NCBI GenBank assembly: GCA_024275455.1
Contig: JAJRZB010000202.1
Location: forward strand, 1 to 32,423
Length of the DNA: 32,423 nucleotides
Reading direction: 5' to 3'
Origin: Bacteroidota bacterium
Lineage (GTDB): Bacteria > Bacteroidota > Ignavibacteria > Ignavibacteriales > Melioribacteraceae
The translations under genes were made by a program, and so were the position numbers. Shown here one piece after another: positions 1 to 9,620 of the stretch. Below the pieces are notes generated by a model that saw nothing but the letters and a program-made list of their open reading frames with translations, was not told the origin of the DNA and made no database searches. How positions within the stretch are numbered: the first letter of the stretch is position 1; every line of letters starts with the position of its first letter.

Positions 1-2730
1 CATTGCCTGTGCGGCAATATCATCGGTTCTATTATTACTTACATCCTTAAATAAATAGAGTGAACTTTCATAATTCATTTTAGCAAGCTCAAGTATACCA
101 AGTTCAATTTCAGCTTTATAATAAAATAAGGGACCATCTCTTTTATCAACTATTTGGTTAAGACTTTCATAAGCGAGAGGAATATTATTATTATCCAAAT
201 ACGCTTGAGCCTTAACAAACTTAATTTCCGAAGCTTGTTTATCATCTTTAATTCTTTGTAGAATTTCATTATAAAAATTAATTTCTTCCGTAATATTGCC
301 TTGCTTCCTGTAAATTTTACCAAGTTCAAGAACCGAATTAAAACCTTCCTCAGTATTTAGAGATTCATTAATAACAAATTTAAAATAGGAGATTGCATCA
401 TCAAACCTATCCAGCAAGCTAGCACTTTTACCCATCCAATAATAAGAATTGTAAACCAATTTACTTTCCGGATATTTATCAATAAGCTTACTGTATTCTC
501 TCAATGCTGCCTGGTAATTTCCATCACTATAATAAATTTCAGCTTTTTTAAATTGTAGTTTATCTATAAAATTTAATCTTTGATGACTGTTTATAAAATT
601 TTCAAGATATTTAATCGCTTCCTCAGATTTATCCTGAATTATATAGCAATACTGTATTCCGTTAACCGCATCATAAACCAACGAAGAATTCGGAAAGATA
701 GAAATCAGCTGCTTATAAGATTGAATTGCTAAATCATATTCACCTTTATTAAAATATGAATCTCCGATTGAATAATAAGTTATTGGCAATAATGGAGATT
801 GCGGATAAATTTCGAACAGTTTCTTATAATTATCTATTGCTTCATCAAATTCATTCTGCTGAAAATATATCCATCCGATTAAATATTGAGAATCATCAGC
901 ATAATTTGAAGCCGGAAAACTATTTTGGATTTTATTTAGAACTTCAATCGCTTTAAGTGACTCTCCGCTTTTAAACAAAGTTTGTGCATAATTAAAAAAT
1001 GATCGTTCATCATTTTTAAAATAAGAAGTTCTTTCCAAAACATTTTTATAGTGATTTGCTGCTTTTGAATATGATTTACTTCCATAGTAACTATCAGCCA
1101 GCCTCAATTCACATTCGCTGTATTTTTTCCCTTTTTTAAAACTGTTTAGATATTCTGTAAAAAAATGAATTGACTTTAAAAAATCTCTTAAGTTGAAATA
1201 TGAATATGCTTTCCCGTAAACAGTATTCTCTCTAATTAGAGAATCATCAGTTTTAATTTTATTATAGTTTAATATAGCTTCTCTATAGTTACCAAGAAAA
1301 AAGTTAGCTTCAGCTGCATAAAAATTTAATTTATTTTTATTAATTTTAGTCGACTTACTATCAATTGCATATAAATTCTTAAGAGAATTAACATTATCTT
1401 TTAAATAAAATTTTGCAACACCCAAACCCAAATAACATCTGTCTTTAAGTTCACTTGGTATTTGTCTGATTTTTAATCCTCTACCAAAATATTCCGAGGC
1501 AATTTTATATTCTTTTTTTCTTAAATTTATTTCTCCCAATAAAGTTATAGCTCTTGCCTTAGTTAGTAAATCAGAAGATTTTGCAGATTGTAAAAGTGCT
1601 TGTTCTGATTCATCAAGGTTTTTTTCACTAAACTTACTTATACCAATATTAAGTCTAACTCTTTCGGAAAGCGGATGGTCCGGATATTTAAGAACAAATC
1701 GTTTCTGAATTTCTATAGCTTCATTATATTTGCCTTCGTATCGCTTTGCTTCCCCACTCCAGTAAAAAGATTTAACCGCAATGGAATCGTCCTTTGCAGA
1801 AGATAATATATTAAACAGCTTGTAAGCATTAGAATAATTACCCTGTTGAAAATAAATCCAAGCAAGACCATACCTAATTTTAGCAAGCATTTCTTTATTA
1901 GGCGAGTTATCTAAAATTCTTTTGTAAGTATTCGAGGCATCTTTATATTCTTTTAATCTATAAAATGAATTTGCTAAAATATAATCGGCATTGTTTTTAT
2001 CATCTTTGGATAATTGATCAATCAGAGGGTCTGAAAGTTCTAAAATTGCATTATCATAATCTTCTAATTTAAAATAGCAAATGCCAATTCTTAATTGTGC
2101 GAGAGGAATTAAATCACTATTTCTGTGAAAACTTAAAAGTTTGTCATAATTTTCTACAGCTTCCTGATATCTTCCTTTTTTTTCGTATAAATTAGCTAAA
2201 GAGTATAAACTGTAATCTACAAAAGAGTTGTTTCGTTTTGAATTTGCTGCTGAGCTGAAAAATTGTTCGGCTTTATCTAAATTACTTTCTTCAATAAATG
2301 TTTCGCCAATTAAATGATATGCAGAACCGGAATAAGATGAATTTGGATATTGATTTACAAGTTTTATTAAATTTTGCCTGCTTTTTTCATAAAGTTTTTT
2401 TTCAAAATAAATATTGCCCAGTCTGAAAAAAGCCAATTCTCTAAAATTAGATGTAGGGAATTCTCTTACAAAATATTCGTATTGTGCAATTGCACCATCA
2501 AGTTGTTCTAACCCGAGCAGACATTCACCGATATAAAATTTAGAGCTTGAAAAAAGCTTTCGATCGGTTTCATCCAAATTTAGATACTTATTAAAATATT
2601 CAATTGATTGCGAGTAATCTCCATTTTGAAATTTTTCCATCGCAGTAGAATAAAAAGATTGATTCTTTTGAGCAGTTAATTGGGAAAATGCGAATAAAAA
2701 AAAGTAAACTAAATGGACAAATTTTATCAT
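1..2730 (-). CDS. Large TPR-repeat protein with N-terminal signal peptide (3' end lies outside the window)
   Basis: Reverse strand opens with ATG at 2730 (MIKFVHLVYFFLFAFSQLTAQKNQSFYSTAMEKFQNGDYSQSIEYFNKYLNLDE...) followed by TPR-like repeats. The ends I translated are open to base 1. Absent from the ORF track, presumably because no stop codon lies inside the window. Confidence 0.8.
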   Translation of the reverse strand, partial: MIKFVHLVYFFLFAFSQLTAQKNQSFYSTAMEKFQNGDYSQSIEYFNKYLNLDETDRKLFSSSKFYIGECLLGLEQLDGAIAQYEYFVREFPTSNFRELAFFRLGNIYFEKKLYEKSRQNLIKLVNQYPNSSYSGSAYHLIGETFIEESNLDKAEQFFSSAANSKRNNSFVDYSLYSLANLYEKKGRYQEAVENYDKLLSFHRNSDLIPLAQLRIGICYFKLEDYDNAILELSDPLIDQLSKDDKNNADYILANSFYRLKEYKDASNTYKRILDNSPNKEMLAKIRYGLAWIYFQQGNYSNAYKLFNILSSAKDDSIAVKSFYWSGEAKRYEGKYNEAIEIQKRFVLKYPDHPLSERVRLNIGISKFSEKNLDESEQALLQSAKSSDLLTKARAITLLGEINLRKKEYKIASEYFGRGLKIRQIPSELKDRCYLGLGVAKFYLKDNVNSLKNLYAIDSKSTKINKNKLNFYAAEANFFLGNYREAILNYNKIKTDDSLIRENTVYGKAYSYFNLRDFLKSIHFFTEYLNSFKKGKKYSECELRLADSYYGSKSYSKAANHYKNVLERTSYFKNDERSFFNYAQTLFKSGESLKAIEVLNKIQNSFPASNYADDSQYLIGWIYFQQNEFDEAIDNYKKLFEIYPQSPLLPITYYSIGDSYFNKGEYDLAIQSYKQLISIFPNSSLVYDAVNGIQYCYIIQDKSEEAIKYLENFINSHQRLNFIDKLQFKKAEIYYSDGNYQAALREYSKLIDKYPESKLVYNSYYWMGKSASLLDRFDDAISYFKFVINESLNTEEGFNSVLELGKIYRKQGNITEEINFYNEILQRIKDDKQASEIKFVKAQAYLDNNNIPLAYESLNQIVDKRDGPLFYYKAEIELGILELAKMNYESSLYLFKDVSNNRTDDIAAQAM

Positions 2731-2920
2731 ATAATTCTATTTGCAGTAATTATTATTTGATTAACTAATTAAACGTAATTCTACTCTAAATAGTTCCACA
2801 AAGTTGGAATAAAACACAATAATAATATATACAATAAGAAGATTAAGTTAAAGGTAAATATTATATTATTCTTATAACTTACTATTCTTTAATAAGTTAT
2901 AGATACAAAAGTAAAATGCA

Positions 2921-2953
2921 AAAAAAAACCCAACTTAAAACTAAGTCGGGTTT
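2921..2953 (-). terminator. Rho-independent terminator downstream of the 2972..3745 TPR gene
   Basis: Stem aacccaactta (2927-2937) / taagtcgggtt (2942-2952) with one G-U type pair; a run of T follows on the minus strand. Confidence 0.75.
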
Positions 2954-2971
2954 CTTTTCTAAAAAAATAAA

Positions 2972-3745
2972 TCAATTTAGATACTTAATTTCGTGTTTGC
3001 TTCTATCTCTATATTGTTTATCAGAGCTGGCAATTTTGAAATTTTCTTTAGCTTTTTCTTTATCCTTAAGACCTTTGAAAGCCATTCCTTTGTAAAAATA
3101 AGGTGCCCCTTTAGGAATTTTAGATTTTTTACCTCGGTAATTAATTGCATTGTCTGCTGCTTTTAATGCCTCATCGTATTTACCAAGTTCAACATATAAA
3201 TCAGCTAATTTTAAGTAAGCAGCGTCATAGTTATAATTTGAAACTGCTAATTTTAAATATTCTTCAGCTTTAGCATAATTTTTATCTTGAAGAGCAGTTT
3301 CACCAAGTTTTGTATAAGCCAGTCCTATATATTTGCTGGCACGTTTTTTTAATTTTGCTTCTTTAACATTTTCTTTAAATTTCTTAAAATTCTCAATTGC
3401 TTTGTCATATTTTCCCCAAGAATAATAAGTGGTTCCAAGCGAATTATATGCTGTATAAAAATCCGGTTTTAATTCAAGGCAACTATTTAGAGCAGCCTCT
3501 GCTTGCTCAAACTTTCTTTTTTTCTTATAAACAGAACTAAGCTGATAATAAATTCTATAATCTTTAGAAATTTCTAAAGCCTTTTTATATGATTCCAATG
3601 CACCATCAACATTACCCGATTTTTTCTGCTTATTTCCTTGGTTATATAAAATAGCTGCTTCTTTATCCATTTCCGCATTTTGTGCGAAAGCATTTGTTGA
3701 AAACAACAAAAATGTTGCGAATATAAATAAAACAATTTTCTTCAT
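2972..3745 (-). CDS. Tetratricopeptide repeat protein, secreted
   Basis: 257 aa with signal peptide MKKIVLFIFATFLLFSTNAFAQ and repeated TPR consensus (YNQGNKQKKSGNVDGALESYKKALEI...). Confidence 0.85.
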   Translation of the reverse strand: MKKIVLFIFATFLLFSTNAFAQNAEMDKEAAILYNQGNKQKKSGNVDGALESYKKALEISKDYRIYYQLSSVYKKKRKFEQAEAALNSCLELKPDFYTAYNSLGTTYYSWGKYDKAIENFKKFKENVKEAKLKKRASKYIGLAYTKLGETALQDKNYAKAEEYLKLAVSNYNYDAAYLKLADLYVELGKYDEALKAADNAINYRGKKSKIPKGAPYFYKGMAFKGLKDKEKAKENFKIASSDKQYRDRSKHEIKYLN

Positions 3746-3782
3746 TTAACTAACCCTTAATATTAATAAAACAATGATTTTG

Positions 3783-3866
3783 TGCGGAAGGCGGGACTTG
3801 AACCCGCATGCCCTTACGAGCACTACCCCCTCAAGATAGCGTGTATACCAATTTCACCACTTCCGC
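3783..3866 (-). tRNA. tRNA-Leu (anticodon GAG)
   Basis: Reverse complement GCGGAAG...CTATC-TTGAGGG-GGTAG...long variable arm...GGGTTCAAGTCCC...CTTCCGCA. 7-bp acceptor stem, class II variable arm and T-loop TTCAAGT. Confidence 0.93.
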
Positions 3867-4084
3867 AAAATAAATCACAAAGATATATCTATGTGATCAA
3901 AAATGCAATATATTTAATACACACTATAAAAGATTTTACGGGCTTTTTATATAACAATTTAGGGGAGTTTGAAGTTCCAAATAAAATTATAAAAAATATA
4001 CTGAAACTAAATGGTTTTCGAAAAATGAAAACTAAAATCCGAAAACAAATTTGGATTTAGTATATCTCAATTTATTCAAATGTG

Positions 4085-4558
4085 TTAACGATGTTCCTTG
4101 AAGAACTTTTTTCGTCCTCGTTCAATTAATAAATCTCTAACATTTCTTTTAAACTTTTGTTCAAATAACATTACTTTTACAATTTGTTCTTCCGTTAAAA
4201 TATCATCTAAAGACTTGATGAATTCCTTTTTTACCAAAAACATTTGCTCTTCAATACCTAATAATTTATTTACCAATTCGTTGTAATTAGCTTTATTTTT
4301 ATTTTCTAACGAGGATTCCATTTGTTTTATTATATTATCTTTTTCCTCATCAAACTCCTTTATTTTATTACGGGACAAGTTCCTTCTGGCAAAAAACTTG
4401 ATTGCAATATCTTCATCTAAATTTAGCGTCTCTAAAAGTTTGATTTTTTCTAAAGTCTCAAATCTTTTACCAAAATCTTTTTTCCCCTTTCCAGGTCTAT
4501 CCATTTGAGCCACCAAAGGTGTTGCTATTATTAAAATAATTACTATAATTTTCTTCAT
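4085..4558 (-). CDS. Spy/CpxP-like periplasmic protein
   Basis: 157 aa, signal peptide, charged helical protein with a 'LTEEQIVKVMLFEQKFKR' LTxxQ-like element; last gene in the cluster with sigma and anti-sigma factors. Confidence 0.55.
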   Translation of the reverse strand: MKKIIVIILIIATPLVAQMDRPGKGKKDFGKRFETLEKIKLLETLNLDEDIAIKFFARRNLSRNKIKEFDEEKDNIIKQMESSLENKNKANYNELVNKLLGIEEQMFLVKKEFIKSLDDILTEEQIVKVMLFEQKFKRNVRDLLIERGRKKFFKEHR

Positions 4559-5163
4559 TTTATCTCCAAATTATTAAAGTTTTTATTTAACAATTCATTG
4601 TAAACCATGTTAAACTCTTCTTCGGAAAGTTGATTAATAAGATATTCTTCAATATCCGATGTTAAAACAGTTTCAGCTAAATAATCATAAACACTTTCAT
4701 CATTTATATTTTCTATCTCATATAATTGTTCAAGTAATTCGTTATCTATTAAAAAATCTTGGTCACTTGAATAAACATTATCAATCAGTTCAACAACTGC
4801 ATCTTCGTTTGTTGAATACGAATTTAGTAATTGCTCAAAATTATTTTCGTTAAAATTATTATTAAAGATTGTTTTAAATAAAATTATTCCGATAATTATT
4901 ACCGGTAATAAATATGCAAATTTTATAAAGTTTGTATGCTTAGTCTGCCCTATTTTTTTTCTTGCTTCAGGGAGTAATGAATTGAAATAATTTTCATTTA
5001 CATCGATTTTTGAAATTTTTAGACTATTAAAATTTTCTTTAAATAAATTGAATTCCGTTTTAAAAGTTTCGTCATCAAGCAGTTTTTTTTCAAAAATCTT
5101 TTTTTCTTCAGGCGATAATTCATTGTCTAAATACTTTATAAAAATTTCCGATTTATTTTTCAT
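4555..5163 (-). CDS. Putative anti-sigma factor, single transmembrane segment
   Basis: N-terminus 'FIKYLDNELSPEEKKIFEKKLLDDETFKTEF' is typical of anti-sigma N-terminal domains; one TM segment (FAYLLPVIIIGIILF); overlaps the end of the ECF sigma gene. Confidence 0.65.
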   Translation of the reverse strand: MKNKSEIFIKYLDNELSPEEKKIFEKKLLDDETFKTEFNLFKENFNSLKISKIDVNENYFNSLLPEARKKIGQTKHTNFIKFAYLLPVIIIGIILFKTIFNNNFNENNFEQLLNSYSTNEDAVVELIDNVYSSDQDFLIDNELLEQLYEIENINDESVYDYLAETVLTSDIEEYLINQLSEEEFNMVYNELLNKNFNNLEIK

Positions 5164-5728
5164 TATTCATTAAACCCATAATTTTTTTAGATGCATGAAA
5201 ATAATTTGCTTTTAACCCTCCAATACTTCTGCCAGTAATTTTAGAAATTTCTTCGTAATTCAATTCTTCAAAATGTCTCAGAATAAATACTTCTTTTTGT
5301 TTTGTAGGTAATTTATTTAACATTTCATTTACTTTTTCTAACTTTTCTTTGTCTTCAAAATTTGTAATAATATCTTCACTGTAAGCAACATCTTTTTTTT
5401 CGGAACTATCCAGACTTAAAAAACTTTTTATTTTCCTTTTTCTTATCAAATTCAGACTTCTTGTTTGAGTTATTTTGTATATCCATGTTTTAACAGAGGA
5501 TTTAAATTTAAAGTTTTTTATTTTATTATAGATAACTATAATAACTTGTTGAGTAATTTCATCCGCATCTAAATGGTTGCCAACCATTCTTCTGGCATGC
5601 CAGTAAATCGTCTTTTGATATTTTCTTATCAATTCATTAAAAGCCTTTTCGCTTCCGGCAATAAATTGATTTACTAATTCGTTATCTAAATTTCTTTCCA
5701 TAAAATTCCTTAGCAATAAATTAGACAT
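5153..5728 (-). CDS. RNA polymerase ECF-type sigma-70 factor
   Basis: Region 2 (FNELIRKYQKTIYWHARRMVGNHLDADEITQQVIIVIYNKIKNF...SVKTWIYKITQ) and region 4 (LPTKQKEVFILRHFEELNYEEISKITGRSIGGLKANYFHASKKI). Confidence 0.92.
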   Translation of the reverse strand: MSNLLLRNFMERNLDNELVNQFIAGSEKAFNELIRKYQKTIYWHARRMVGNHLDADEITQQVIIVIYNKIKNFKFKSSVKTWIYKITQTRSLNLIRKRKIKSFLSLDSSEKKDVAYSEDIITNFEDKEKLEKVNEMLNKLPTKQKEVFILRHFEELNYEEISKITGRSIGGLKANYFHASKKIMGLMNNEK

Positions 5729-5950
5729 TTTACAGCAGAGTTTGGTTTAAAAGAAACTATAAAATTATAGATATTTAATACAAATTAGTCAGTAACAAAT
5801 AAGATAACCTGCCCTCTTCTTTTTGGTGAGTTTTTAAATTGGCTTTCTTCTATAACTGTACATTTAGTAAAAATATTTTTAACTCTTTAAACCATTCAAT
5901 AATTGCAAATGTCCAATGTTCAAAATCATTCATCAAAATTAGGAGGAAAA

Positions 5951-6454
5951 ATGAGAAAGTTAAGTATTTTAATTGTGACCTTTAGTTTAATTCTAACCTC
6001 TTTTATAACAACTTCTGCAAAAGGGCTTAAGCACAATTTTGATAAACGGGGCAAAATAATTAAGCAACTTAATCTTACAGATAAACAACTGGAAAAGTTT
6101 AATAATATTCGGTTGAATCAAGAGGAGGTTAAAATTGAAATAGAATCTAAATTAAAGAAAAACAAATTGGCTCTTAAGAGATTATTACTGAACGATGACT
6201 TTACTAAACAAGAAATTTTACAATTAACGGATAATGCAAGCAAATTACATGCAGAGTTAAAAAAATCTAAAACTGAAACGTGGTTTGACATTTATAACAT
6301 TTTAGACGATAACCAAAAGCAAGTATGGAAAAAACATTTTACAGCTATGTTGGAACATGGTAACAAAAATTTTAGAAAACCCGGAAATAAAAGAATGGGA
6401 ATGAATGACAAACCTTATTTTAACAATAGCCAAAAGTTCAGAAATAACAATTAA
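5951..6454 (+). CDS. Spy/CpxP-like periplasmic protein, divergent from the ECF sigma operon
   Basis: ATG at 5951 preceded by strong SD (taggaggaaaaatg); signal peptide MRKLSILIVTFSLILTSFITTSAKG; LTxxQ-like motifs 'LNLTDKQLEKFNNI' and 'LDDNQKQVWKKHF'. The ORF-track start at 5903 is probably too early. Confidence 0.65.
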   Translation: MRKLSILIVTFSLILTSFITTSAKGLKHNFDKRGKIIKQLNLTDKQLEKFNNIRLNQEEVKIEIESKLKKNKLALKRLLLNDDFTKQEILQLTDNASKLHAELKKSKTETWFDIYNILDDNQKQVWKKHFTAMLEHGNKNFRKPGNKRMGMNDKPYFNNSQKFRNNN

Positions 6455-6483
6455 ATTTTCTTTCCCTTTTAATTTGTTTTTTA

Positions 6484-6513
6484 AAACCGGAATTTTAAAA
6501 TTCCGGTTTTTTT
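6484..6513. terminator. Bidirectional Rho-independent terminator
   Basis: Perfect inverted repeat aaaccggaatttt/aaaattccggttt followed by T-run, between convergent genes. Confidence 0.85.
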
Positions 6514-7264
6514 ATTCTTGTGATTTTAACTTTTCTATTGTTTTTATATATCTCTCATAACCTTTCGGAATTTTGTGACCGGTTAAATTCATTTTAGCAG
6601 CAGCAGATTTTTCTACTATTATCGGATTACCATCAACATCAATAAAGTAATGCGCCAAAATCGAAAATATTTCGTCATAGCTTTTAATAGTTAAAAGCTG
6701 TTGCCCAAATAATTGATCAAAGAAATAAATTAAATCTTCCTTACTTCCATTCCACATGATTTTTTTCTGTTTCTCTTTTAGTTCCCTTATAGAAGTGGAA
6801 TTTTCCAATTCATTTAACTTTACATCAAAAACTTCATTTGATTTTAATTCTTCCATTTTTCTATCACCATTATAATTTATATTCTTATTTTCTTTTTCCC
6901 GCTCAATTACCCAATATTCTATATCACAATCGATCATTTTTAGAAATTTTTTATACTTAATAACTTCTTCTTTTAAATGTCGTTGAAGAATACTATCACT
7001 TATATATCTATCGCCATACTCCGGAGAGTTGTAATAGCCAATTGTTTTCTTTAAAAATTCAGTTAATTCGTCACACCCATCAAGAGCAAACAAATTTTTT
7101 ACCGCATATTTTCTTAACGGTTGAAACTTTGTTTTTGAAAAACACTGAATGATTCTATTAACTTCAACTTTTATTGTATATAAATAACTGATTTTATCTT
7201 CGGGAGTTTTAAGGGTTTCCAAAGTAAATTGTACTTTATTATAATTGAATTTACTACTACCCAT
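6512..7264 (-). CDS. Hypothetical protein, possibly RteC-like (C-terminal 'KKIMWNGSKEDLIYFFDQLF' region)
   Basis: 250 aa ORF; C-terminal segment resembles, from memory, the RteC/'IQWxGskxdLxxLf' domain common in Bacteroidetes. Confidence 0.45.
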   Translation of the reverse strand: MGSSKFNYNKVQFTLETLKTPEDKISYLYTIKVEVNRIIQCFSKTKFQPLRKYAVKNLFALDGCDELTEFLKKTIGYYNSPEYGDRYISDSILQRHLKEEVIKYKKFLKMIDCDIEYWVIEREKENKNINYNGDRKMEELKSNEVFDVKLNELENSTSIRELKEKQKKIMWNGSKEDLIYFFDQLFGQQLLTIKSYDEIFSILAHYFIDVDGNPIIVEKSAAAKMNLTGHKIPKGYERYIKTIEKLKSQE

Positions 7265-7466
7265 TTTTTACCTTTCTGTTAAGAGATAGCTTACCAACTC
7301 AATTATCGGAAATATTATGTTTAACTTTAGCGGAAATCGGTATTAAAGAGATAATTATTTTTGTTGAACTTAAACTAAAATAGCATTTTTTTAGAATGGA
7401 ATAACTTAACAATTAGATAAAAAGATTAGATTTATTCATTACTTCTACCTTTTATAACGGAGAATC

Positions 7467-8174
7467 TTAGAGATCACCGGAGATTGGTCTAACAATAATT
7501 TCTTCAGGACTTAATTTTGGGTCAGTATTATAAATATCAAAAATAAACTCTGCTAAACTTTCCGATGTCATCATTTTATCAGAATATTTTTCCAAAACCG
7601 TATCATGCCAAATACCGGAAATTGTTGCACCGGGATAAACATTAATAATACGAATATTATATCCTCTAATTTCTTCACGCAATACTTTAGCAAAATTTTC
7701 TAACCCGGCTTTAGAAGCTGTGTAAACACTACTGCTTGTAAAAATCTTTTTTGCTGCAACAGAAAGAATATTAATGATAGTGCCGGAATTATTTTTAATC
7801 ATAGTCGGCAATATTGATTTAGTAGTATAAAGAGCACCCAACAAGTTTATATTAATAATATTTTCTATTTCACTCAAACTGTTTTCTAAAAAGGGTTTAA
7901 AAGATGTAACGCCTGCATTATTAATCAGACAACTTATATTATACTTTTCTTGAATATTTTTTACGGTTTCTTCAACAACTGAAAAATTGGAGACATCACA
8001 TTGATATGTTTCTATTCGTTTATCGGAAGAATTATCGGAGTTTAATAAATTTAAAGAGTCTATTTTTCTTGATGAACCGATAACTTCCATATCAGATTTT
8101 AAAAATTTAAGTGCAAGAGCTTTACCAATACCGGAGCTGGCTCCTGTAATCCAAATTGCATTTTGTTTTTCCAC
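7467..8174 (-). CDS. Short-chain dehydrogenase/reductase, candidate sepiapterin reductase
   Basis: TGASSGIG cofactor motif, NNAG, YTASK catalytic motif; C-terminus 'SPEEIIVRPISGDL'; clustered with folE and PTPS. Confidence 0.85.
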   Translation of the reverse strand: MEKQNAIWITGASSGIGKALALKFLKSDMEVIGSSRKIDSLNLLNSDNSSDKRIETYQCDVSNFSVVEETVKNIQEKYNISCLINNAGVTSFKPFLENSLSEIENIININLLGALYTTKSILPTMIKNNSGTIINILSVAAKKIFTSSSVYTASKAGLENFAKVLREEIRGYNIRIINVYPGATISGIWHDTVLEKYSDKMMTSESLAEFIFDIYNTDPKLSPEEIIVRPISGDL

Positions 8175-8176
8175 TA

Positions 8177-8743
8177 TTAAATCCTTTTATGCGAAATTAA
8201 ATTTAAAAACTCTTCTCTTGTACGAGGGTCTTCACGAAAATCTCCTAACATACAACTAGTAACTGTATAGGAATTTTGCTTTTCCACACCTCTCATCATC
8301 ATGCACATATGATATGCCTCCACTACAACACCAACACCAGACGGAGCCAAATAATCATTTACTGTCTTAGCAATTTCTTGAGTCATTCTTTCTTGTATCT
8401 GTAATCGTCTTGCAAATACATCCACAATCCTTGGGATTTTACTCAATCCAACTACTTTACCTTTTGGAATATATGCTACATGAACCTTACCGTAAAATGG
8501 AATTAAATGATGCTCGCACATACTGTAAAAATCAATATCTTTAACTGTTACCATCTCGTCATAGTCTTCCTCGAAAATAGCACCGTTAACTATTTCATCA
8601 ATATTTTTTGTATAACCGTAAGTTAAATATTCGTAAGCCTTTGCAACACGTTCCGGAGTTTTAACTAATCCTTCCCTTTTTGGGTCTTCACCTACTTCTT
8701 CTAAAATTGTATGTATACAGGATTCTACTTTTTTAAAATTCAT
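8177..8743 (-). CDS. folE: GTP cyclohydrolase I (FolE)
   Basis: '[51 protein letters not shown]' and '[11 protein letters not shown]' are diagnostic. Confidence 0.96.
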   Translation of the reverse strand: MNFKKVESCIHTILEEVGEDPKREGLVKTPERVAKAYEYLTYGYTKNIDEIVNGAIFEEDYDEMVTVKDIDFYSMCEHHLIPFYGKVHVAYIPKGKVVGLSKIPRIVDVFARRLQIQERMTQEIAKTVNDYLAPSGVGVVVEAYHMCMMMRGVEKQNSYTVTSCMLGDFREDPRTREEFLNLISHKRI

Positions 8744-8749
8744 TTTTAT

Positions 8750-9157
8750 CTACTTTCCTCTATATTCTATGTAGTTATTTTCTGTTTCTTTTATTTTTAT
8801 TGAGTACAATTTTCCAGAAGGGATTTTATCAACTAACTGTTTCCAAATACCCACAGCAAGATTTTCTGTTGTAGTTACAACCCCTTGTAAAAAATCAACA
8901 TCGGTATTTAAATTTCTATGATCAACTTTTTTAATTACATTCTCAATTATTATAGATTTAAGTTTTTTTAAATCAATTACATAACCGGTTTTGGGATTAA
9001 TTTCACCTCCAACAACAACTTCTAAAATATAATTGTGCCCATGGCTATTAGGACTATTACATTTACCAAATATTTCCTTATTTTCATCATCCGATAAACT
9101 ATCATTATGAAGTCGGTGAGATGCACTAAAAACTTCCCTTCTAGTAACATAAACCAT
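8750..9157 (-). CDS. 6-pyruvoyl-tetrahydropterin synthase / 6-carboxytetrahydropterin synthase family
   Basis: 'FSASHRLHNDSLSDDENKEIFGKCNSPNSHGHNYILEVVV' has zinc-binding His residues and the Cys of the eukaryotic-type PTPS signature; 'VDHRNLNTDV', 'TTENLAVGIW', 'IKETENNYIEYRG'. Confidence 0.92.
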   Translation of the reverse strand: MVYVTRREVFSASHRLHNDSLSDDENKEIFGKCNSPNSHGHNYILEVVVGGEINPKTGYVIDLKKLKSIIIENVIKKVDHRNLNTDVDFLQGVVTTTENLAVGIWKQLVDKIPSGKLYSIKIKETENNYIEYRGK

Positions 9158-9158
9158 A

Positions 9159-9620
9159 TTAAATCTCTTTTAAATCATTGTACACTTGTTCAACATGTCC
9201 CTTAACTTTTACTTTGGGATAAATTTTTCTAACTATTCCTTTTTCATCAATCAATACTGTAGTTATTTCTACACCCATATATTTTCTTCCATACATACTT
9301 TTCTCTTTCCAAACACCATATTTTTCCAAAACTTTTTTATTTACATCACTTAACAAAACAAAAGGTAATTCAAATTTATCTGCAAACTTTTTATGACTTT
9401 CAACCGAATCGGGACTAATACCAATCACTACCGCTTTAGATTTTTTAAAGTTAGGGAAAGTATCTCTAAAATCACATGCTTCTGCCGTACATCCTGAAGT
9501 ATTATCCTTAGGATAAAAATATAAAATTACTTTTTTACCCAAGAATTCTTTTAATGTTCTTTTTTTATTTGTACTATCAGGTAAAGTTATTGCCGGTGCT
9601 TTTTTTCCTATTTGTAACAT
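9159..9620 (-). CDS. bcp: Thioredoxin-dependent peroxiredoxin (Bcp/PrxQ family)
   Basis: 'YFYPKDNTSGCTAEACDFRD' active-site motif. Likely start is the internal Met (MLQIGKKAPAITLPD) at 9620, with AAAGG upstream, rather than the ORF-track start at 9650. Confidence 0.92.
   Translation of the reverse strand: MLQIGKKAPAITLPDSTNKKRTLKEFLGKKVILYFYPKDNTSGCTAEACDFRDTFPNFKKSKAVVIGISPDSVESHKKFADKFELPFVLLSDVNKKVLEKYGVWKEKSMYGRKYMGVEITTVLIDEKGIVRKIYPKVKVKGHVEQVYNDLKEI

Noticed and set aside
756-956. + strand ORF of 66 aa
   Set aside because: Antisense to the large TPR gene; no SD, no domain, low-complexity AT-rich translation.
1-2730. Repetitive look suggesting a DNA repeat array or CRISPR
   Set aside because: The similarity is degenerate protein-level TPR periodicity, not identical DNA repeats with spacers.
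3782-4060. + strand ORF of 92 aa (MRKAGLEPACPYEHYPLK...)
   Set aside because: Starts inside the antisense of tRNA-Leu; 'AGLEPACP' is the typical spurious translation of a tRNA T-arm.
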